Shown piece by piece: positions 60,211 through 64,000 of a stretch of DNA of 64,000 nt. Numbering within the stretch: position 1 is the stretch's first letter; each line of letters starts with the position of its first letter. The translations under genes were made by a program, and so were the position numbers. Source of the DNA: Bacteroidaceae bacterium (GTDB lineage: Bacteria; Bacteroidota; Bacteroidia; Bacteroidales; Bacteroidaceae); assembly GCA_017617235.1 (NCBI GenBank), contig JAFZWQ010000039.1, positions 1 through 64,000 on the forward strand, written 5' to 3'. Under the pieces are notes generated by a model, which was not told the origin of the DNA, ran no database searches, and worked only from the letters and a program-made list of their open reading frames with translations.

Positions 60211-63200
60211 ATGGCCGAAAAAAAGAAAAAATCGCCTATGCGCCGTTCCATTTTCATCCTATTGTTCTTGCAAGCCGTGTGTCGGTTGGCTTTCGCTCAA
60301 ACGGGCGTTTTCATTCCGTCCGAGCGATTCTCCAGTATGCAGATTAACGATTTGTATCAAGACCGTTATGGCTATATCTGGATAGCTACGGACTATGGTT
60401 TGAACCGTTTCGATGGTTATCGTTTTACGACATATTTCCACCACAGCACCGACAGCACATCGTTGGGCAGCAACATCGTGACTTGCCTCTATCAGGACAG
60501 CCAGGGACGCTTCTGGGTGGGCACACGCCTGGGTCTCTACCGTTACGACCATGCTACCGACCACTTTGTCAGCTATCCCACAAGCGAGAATCGCTCTACC
60601 CGCATCATTTCGCTTTTGGAACGCAAAAACGGCGAGATGCTCATTGGTACATCCGGACGTGGCTTGTGGACGGTCAGTGGCGACACCCTCAGTAAGATAC
60701 CCGACGGCTACTCTACATCCGGCGGCAACTGGTTCTACAACCAGATGATGGAGGACAGCAAGGAACGTTTCTGGAAATGCGGTTACGGTAATGAAATAAC
60801 CATGATGGACGGTAGCGGCGTACATCAGTTCTTCGTTGACTTAGGTATTGTTTGCGGCATCATCGAACGTGGCGACGAGGTGCTCATTATTGGCCAGCAC
60901 GGCATTTCCAGCTATCGCGATGGGCAGGTCGGTAATGCCGACATCGACCTCAGTGTGCTGGGCAGCAGCGAAGTGGTGCTCTGCAGTGCCTTGAAGGACC
61001 ATTCGGGTAATATTTATATAGGTACCATGGGCGATGGCCTTTTCCGTCTGCCGGCAGGTAGCCGACAGTTGGAACGCGTGGAATGCACCCTGATGGGCAT
61101 GGATCTGAACACAGCGAAGATTTGGTCCATCAGCGAAGACCAGTCTGGCAACATCTGGCTCGGCTGCCAGTCGAAGGGCCTCGTCTTTCTGCCCAGCCAG
61201 CAGCCGCAGTTTGCCACCTGGAGTTTCTTGGCACAGCGTTACTTTATCAGTTCCACCATTACCTCCATCTGTAAGGGCGACGACGGCCTGACGTGGTGCA
61301 CCGTGCCGGGTAGTGGCGTTTTCGCTTTTGATGCCACAGGCCGCATTGTCAAACATCCAACAGCACCGGTAGCCACCGAGTATCTCTTTCACGACAGGAA
61401 TGGCCGTTATTGGCTGACCACCGACAAGGCTCTGTACAGTTACGACCCTGAGACAGGGCGCTACCAGCATCGCATCGACCTCGTCTCCGAAAAGGTGAAT
61501 GCCATCATCGACGACGATGCGGACAATCTCTATATTTCTACCTATTCACGTGGTTTCTGTGTCTATAACTATGCAACGGGTGCCATGAGGCGCTACAATG
61601 CCACAGATAGCCTGGATAACCGAAAAGGTCGTTTGTGGAACAACTGGATACTGGCCATGATGCGCGACAGCAAGGGTCACATCTGGCTGGCCACAACGAT
61701 GGGCGTGTCGTGCTACGACCCTGCTACCGACAGCTTCCGCGCGCTGGGTTTCGACCATCTCGTGGATGCCATCATTTGTTATTCGCTCTGCGAGACGCGC
61801 GATGGCGACATTCTTATTGGTACTGACCAGGGACTCTTCTGCTACAAGGCAGGCGCGCAGGAGGCTGTTCCCTATCCCGACGACAAGGCACTGGCCGACA
61901 AAAGTGTCGGTTACATCGCGCAGGCCGCAAACGGCGACTTGTGGTGCGCCACATCGATGGGTCTTTGGCAGTACGATACCAAGAACCATCGCTTCATAGG
62001 CCATGTTAGCGGTAATGGATTGCATACCAAGGAGTACATCTTAGGCATCGGAATGCATACGGCCGAAGATGTTGTCTATTTGGCCAATACCGATGGACTT
62101 ATTGTTTTCCGCCCGACGGAGGTCACTGGCAGCCACAAGCAGCTTCCCGATGTGAAACTTACCGCCTGCACCATTGCCGGAAATGCCGTAAGCCCATTTG
62201 CCGACAGTTATACCGTCTCGTATCTGGACAACGCCATTACGTTGGAGTTCTCTTTGCTCGACTTCAACAATCCCAAGAACATCATCTACGAATACCGCAT
62301 CAATAACGACCCTTGGCTACAGCACCCCGGTGGAGATAACAGCATCACCCTGAGCCATCTGCAGCCCGGTAAATACCGTGTTCAGGTCCGTGCCAAGTCG
62401 GGCAATACCTGTTCGCCTGCAAAGACCATTCGTCTGACGGTGACTCCGCCATGGTATCTTTCCACGTGGGCCTATGCCATATATATCATAGGCCTTATAG
62501 GGCTTATAGGGCTCATAGGTTATTTCCTGCGCCGGCGTGCCATCCTGCGCCTCGACGAGGAGAAGATGCGCTTCCTCATCAATGCCACACACGACATCCG
62601 TTCGCCACTGACGGTCATCATGGGTGCCGTAGAGAAATTGAAGAGCCTGAACGTTGAAACGTTGAAGACTGTTTCCAGCGAGGGAATCTCCGCCCTCAAC
62701 TCTCAACTCTCCACACTCAGTTCTCAACTCTCCACACCTCTCGAAGCTATCGACCGCAATGCCCAGCGTCTGTTGGAACTTGTGAACCAGATTCTCGACC
62801 AGCGTCGTCTCGACAAGCAGCAATTGCAGGTGCACTGTCAGGAAACGAATATGGTGGACCTCGTAGTGGGTGTGTGCAAGCTCTACCAGTTTGCTGCCGA
62901 CCAGCGCAGCATAACCTTTACCTTCGAGCGCGAAAAGCAGAGCATTCTGGCGTGGGTGGACCGTATCAATTTCGACAAGGTGGTGTCCAACCTGTTGTCC
63001 AACGCCTTCAAATACACCCACGACCATGGCGAGGTGAAAGTGGAGTTGCGCGAGACGGAGAAGACGGTGGAACTGACTGTTACCGACGATGGAATGGGCA
63101 TAAAGGAGGAAAATCCCGACCGACTCTTCGACCGCTTCTATCAGGGACGCAACCGCACCAACCTGGGCGTTCAGGGTACGGGTATCGGCCTGAACCTCTG

Positions 63201-64000
63201 TCGCGCCATCACGGAAATGCATGGAGGCACCATCCGTGCCCTGCGTCGAACCGACAAACAGGGTGCTGTCTTTGTGGTGACACTGCCCAAGGGCAACAAA
63301 CACCTGCGGCCCGAACAGATTGTCACTGAAGCGCCTGTGCGCGAGGTCATCTCCGCTGGTGCCGACGGCAAGCAACCGAAAACGCGCTTCCGCATCCTTA
63401 TTGTCGACGACGAGCCGGAGATAGCACGCTACATCATCTCCGAACTGGGCTATCGCTATAAGTTTGCCCATGCCATCAACGGCAAGGAGGCCCTGAAGAT
63501 GCTGCTCGCATCGAATGGCGACTCCGGCGACCATCAGTCGGCACCCTTCGACCTGGTTATCAGCGACATGATGATGCCCGAAATGGACGGTCTGACGCTG
63601 CTCAAACGCATCAAGGAAAACGTGAACCTCTCGCAGTTGCCCGTCATCATGCTTACCTCGAAGGCGGAGGTCGAGCACAAACTTGCGGGTCTCCGTACCG
63701 GTGCCGATGCCTATATTGCCAAACCCTTCGACATGGAGGAACTGCATGTCCAGATAGACAACCTCATCGACAACATCCGCCGTCTGCGTGGCAAGTTCAG
63801 CGGTGCCCTGCAGCAGGAGGAACGTGTAGAGCAGCTGCAGGTGAAGGGCAACGACGATGCACTGATGGAACGCATCATGCGTTCGGTAAACGCCCACCTG
63901 TCGGATTCCAACTACAATGTCGATGAAATGGCTGCCGACGTAGGTATCAGCCGTGCACAGCTGCACCGTAAGATGAAGGAAATTACCGGCGTTTCCACTG
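60211..64000 (+). CDS. Hybrid two-component system sensor/regulator (HTCS), 3' end cut by window
   Basis: At least 1263 residues; the frame is open from ATG 60211 to the window end. Domains: signal peptide (RRSIFILLFLQAVCRLAFAQ); periplasmic two-part beta-propeller with Reg_prop repeats (~35-690, e.g. GYIWIATDYGLNRFDGY); Y_Y_Y domain (~690-745); TM ~750-770 built on GLIGLIGLIG; HisKA with His794 in NATHDIRSPLTVIMG; HATPase (NLLSNAFKYT, DDGMGI, GTGIGLNL); receiver with ILIVDDEPEI, Asp1119 in ISDMMMPEMDG and Lys1171; and the start of an AraC HTH. It probably senses a glycan from the preceding Sus locus. A heptamer repeat codes for residues ~829-842 within the kinase. Confidence 0.93.
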   Translation, partial: MAEKKKKSPMRRSIFILLFLQAVCRLAFAQTGVFIPSERFSSMQINDLYQDRYGYIWIATDYGLNRFDGYRFTTYFHHSTDSTSLGSNIVTCLYQDSQGRFWVGTRLGLYRYDHATDHFVSYPTSENRSTRIISLLERKNGEMLIGTSGRGLWTVSGDTLSKIPDGYSTSGGNWFYNQMMEDSKERFWKCGYGNEITMMDGSGVHQFFVDLGIVCGIIERGDEVLIIGQHGISSYRDGQVGNADIDLSVLGSSEVVLCSALKDHSGNIYIGTMGDGLFRLPAGSRQLERVECTLMGMDLNTAKIWSISEDQSGNIWLGCQSKGLVFLPSQQPQFATWSFLAQRYFISSTITSICKGDDGLTWCTVPGSGVFAFDATGRIVKHPTAPVATEYLFHDRNGRYWLTTDKALYSYDPETGRYQHRIDLVSEKVNAIIDDDADNLYISTYSRGFCVYNYATGAMRRYNATDSLDNRKGRLWNNWILAMMRDSKGHIWLATTMGVSCYDPATDSFRALGFDHLVDAIICYSLCETRDGDILIGTDQGLFCYKAGAQEAVPYPDDKALADKSVGYIAQAANGDLWCATSMGLWQYDTKNHRFIGHVSGNGLHTKEYILGIGMHTAEDVVYLANTDGLIVFRPTEVTGSHKQLPDVKLTACTIAGNAVSPFADSYTVSYLDNAITLEFSLLDFNNPKNIIYEYRINNDPWLQHPGGDNSITLSHLQPGKYRVQVRAKSGNTCSPAKTIRLTVTPPWYLSTWAYAIYIIGLIGLIGLIGYFLRRRAILRLDEEKMRFLINATHDIRSPLTVIMGAVEKLKSLNVETLKTVSSEGISALNSQLSTLSSQLSTPLEAIDRNAQRLLELVNQILDQRRLDKQQLQVHCQETNMVDLVVGVCKLYQFAADQRSITFTFEREKQSILAWVDRINFDKVVSNLLSNAFKYTHDHGEVKVELRETEKTVELTVTDDGMGIKEENPDRLFDRFYQGRNRTNLGVQGTGIGLNLCRAITEMHGGTIRALRRTDKQGAVFVVTLPKGNKHLRPEQIVTEAPVREVISAGADGKQPKTRFRILIVDDEPEIARYIISELGYRYKFAHAINGKEALKMLLASNGDSGDHQSAPFDLVISDMMMPEMDGLTLLKRIKENVNLSQLPVIMLTSKAEVEHKLAGLRTGADAYIAKPFDMEELHVQIDNLIDNIRRLRGKFSGALQQEERVEQLQVKGNDDALMERIMRSVNAHLSDSNYNVDEMAADVGISRAQLHRKMKEITGVST
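62487..62522 (+). repeat. 9-bp repeat in the HTCS transmembrane helix
   Basis: Units CATAGGCCT, TATAGGGCT, TATAGGGCT, CATAGGTTA encode GLI triplets. Gain or loss of one unit changes the helix by three residues without a frameshift. Confidence 0.75.
62695..62736 (+). repeat. Heptamer repeat inside the HTCS kinase
   Basis: CTCAACT, CTCAACT, CTCCACA, CTCAGTT, CTCAACT, CTCCACA: six 7-bp units (42 bp, in frame), coding for NSQLSTLSSQLST-like residues between the H-box helix and the second dimerisation helix. Confidence 0.9.

Noticed and set aside
62317-63966. Long antisense open frame opposite the HTCS kinase
   Set aside because: Mirror of the coding frame of clear kinase and receiver domains; no independent evidence.

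Overview
The window looks like a chromosomal segment of a Bacteroidales bacterium, most probably Prevotella in the broad sense (Prevotella/Segatella/Xylanibacter). Reasons: two SusC/SusD pairs, a hybrid two-component regulator (HTCS), many exported proteins ending in a Prevotella-style type IX secretion tail (YDLxGR...KGxYIxNGKK), promoters of the Bacteroidota type (TTTG, about 20 bp, TAnnTTTG), start codons preceded by A-rich sequence rather than Shine-Dalgarno sites, and a succinate/acetate CoA-transferase. No rRNA, tRNA, CRISPR array, insertion sequence or prophage was recognised. The species is inferred, not shown.

Layout. 1-4.3 kb: three related secreted proteins of unknown function (the first only as its last 59 codons), with a gene for an AbiEi-like/Fic fusion protein between the second and third. 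4.3-5.9 kb: a three-gene hipB-hipS-hipT toxin-antitoxin operon on the minus strand with two matching operators. 6.0-9.7 kb: phosphofructokinase and alpha-glucan phosphorylase. 9.8-10.8 kb: ECF sigma factor and a probable membrane anti-sigma factor. 10.9-14 kb: a Rid-family protein, a secreted PI-PLC-like protein and a B3/B4-domain protein. 14-23 kb: housekeeping genes (biotin ligase, pyrH, CoA-transferase, then the ftsX-DUF3098-uppP-truB-queA-folK-comM series). 23-27 kb: two exported carbohydrate-esterase-like enzymes and luxS. 27-31 kb (minus): VTC-domain protein, DUF4956, DUF2490, a small T9SS-tail protein and a Cthe_2159-like beta-helix protein, apparently one operon. 31-34.6 kb: frr-rsgA, xerD, inositol-monophosphatase family protein. 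34.6-37.1 kb: a palindrome-rich spacer, a terminator and a large surface lipoprotein. 37.3-39.9 kb: membrane AraC-type regulator and cstA. 40.1-64 kb: an outer-membrane uptake locus with three FAS1 (fasciclin) lipoproteins, two SusC/SusD pairs, a giant secreted protein and an HTCS sensor cut by the window end.

How parts work together. The last region resembles a polysaccharide utilisation locus: SusC/SusD import a ligand, FAS1 lipoproteins probably bind it at the surface, and the HTCS may sense it, but no glycoside hydrolase or lyase is present. The 27-31 kb operon is a compact surface/polymer module whose chemistry is not established.

Across the window a 7-bp-period tandem repeat recurs. 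It sits mainly just before start codons, but also inside three reading frames: biotin ligase, a SusC signal peptide and the HTCS kinase. Several genes have their start codon only 4-8 nt after the promoter -7 box, suggesting leaderless or nearly leaderless mRNAs.
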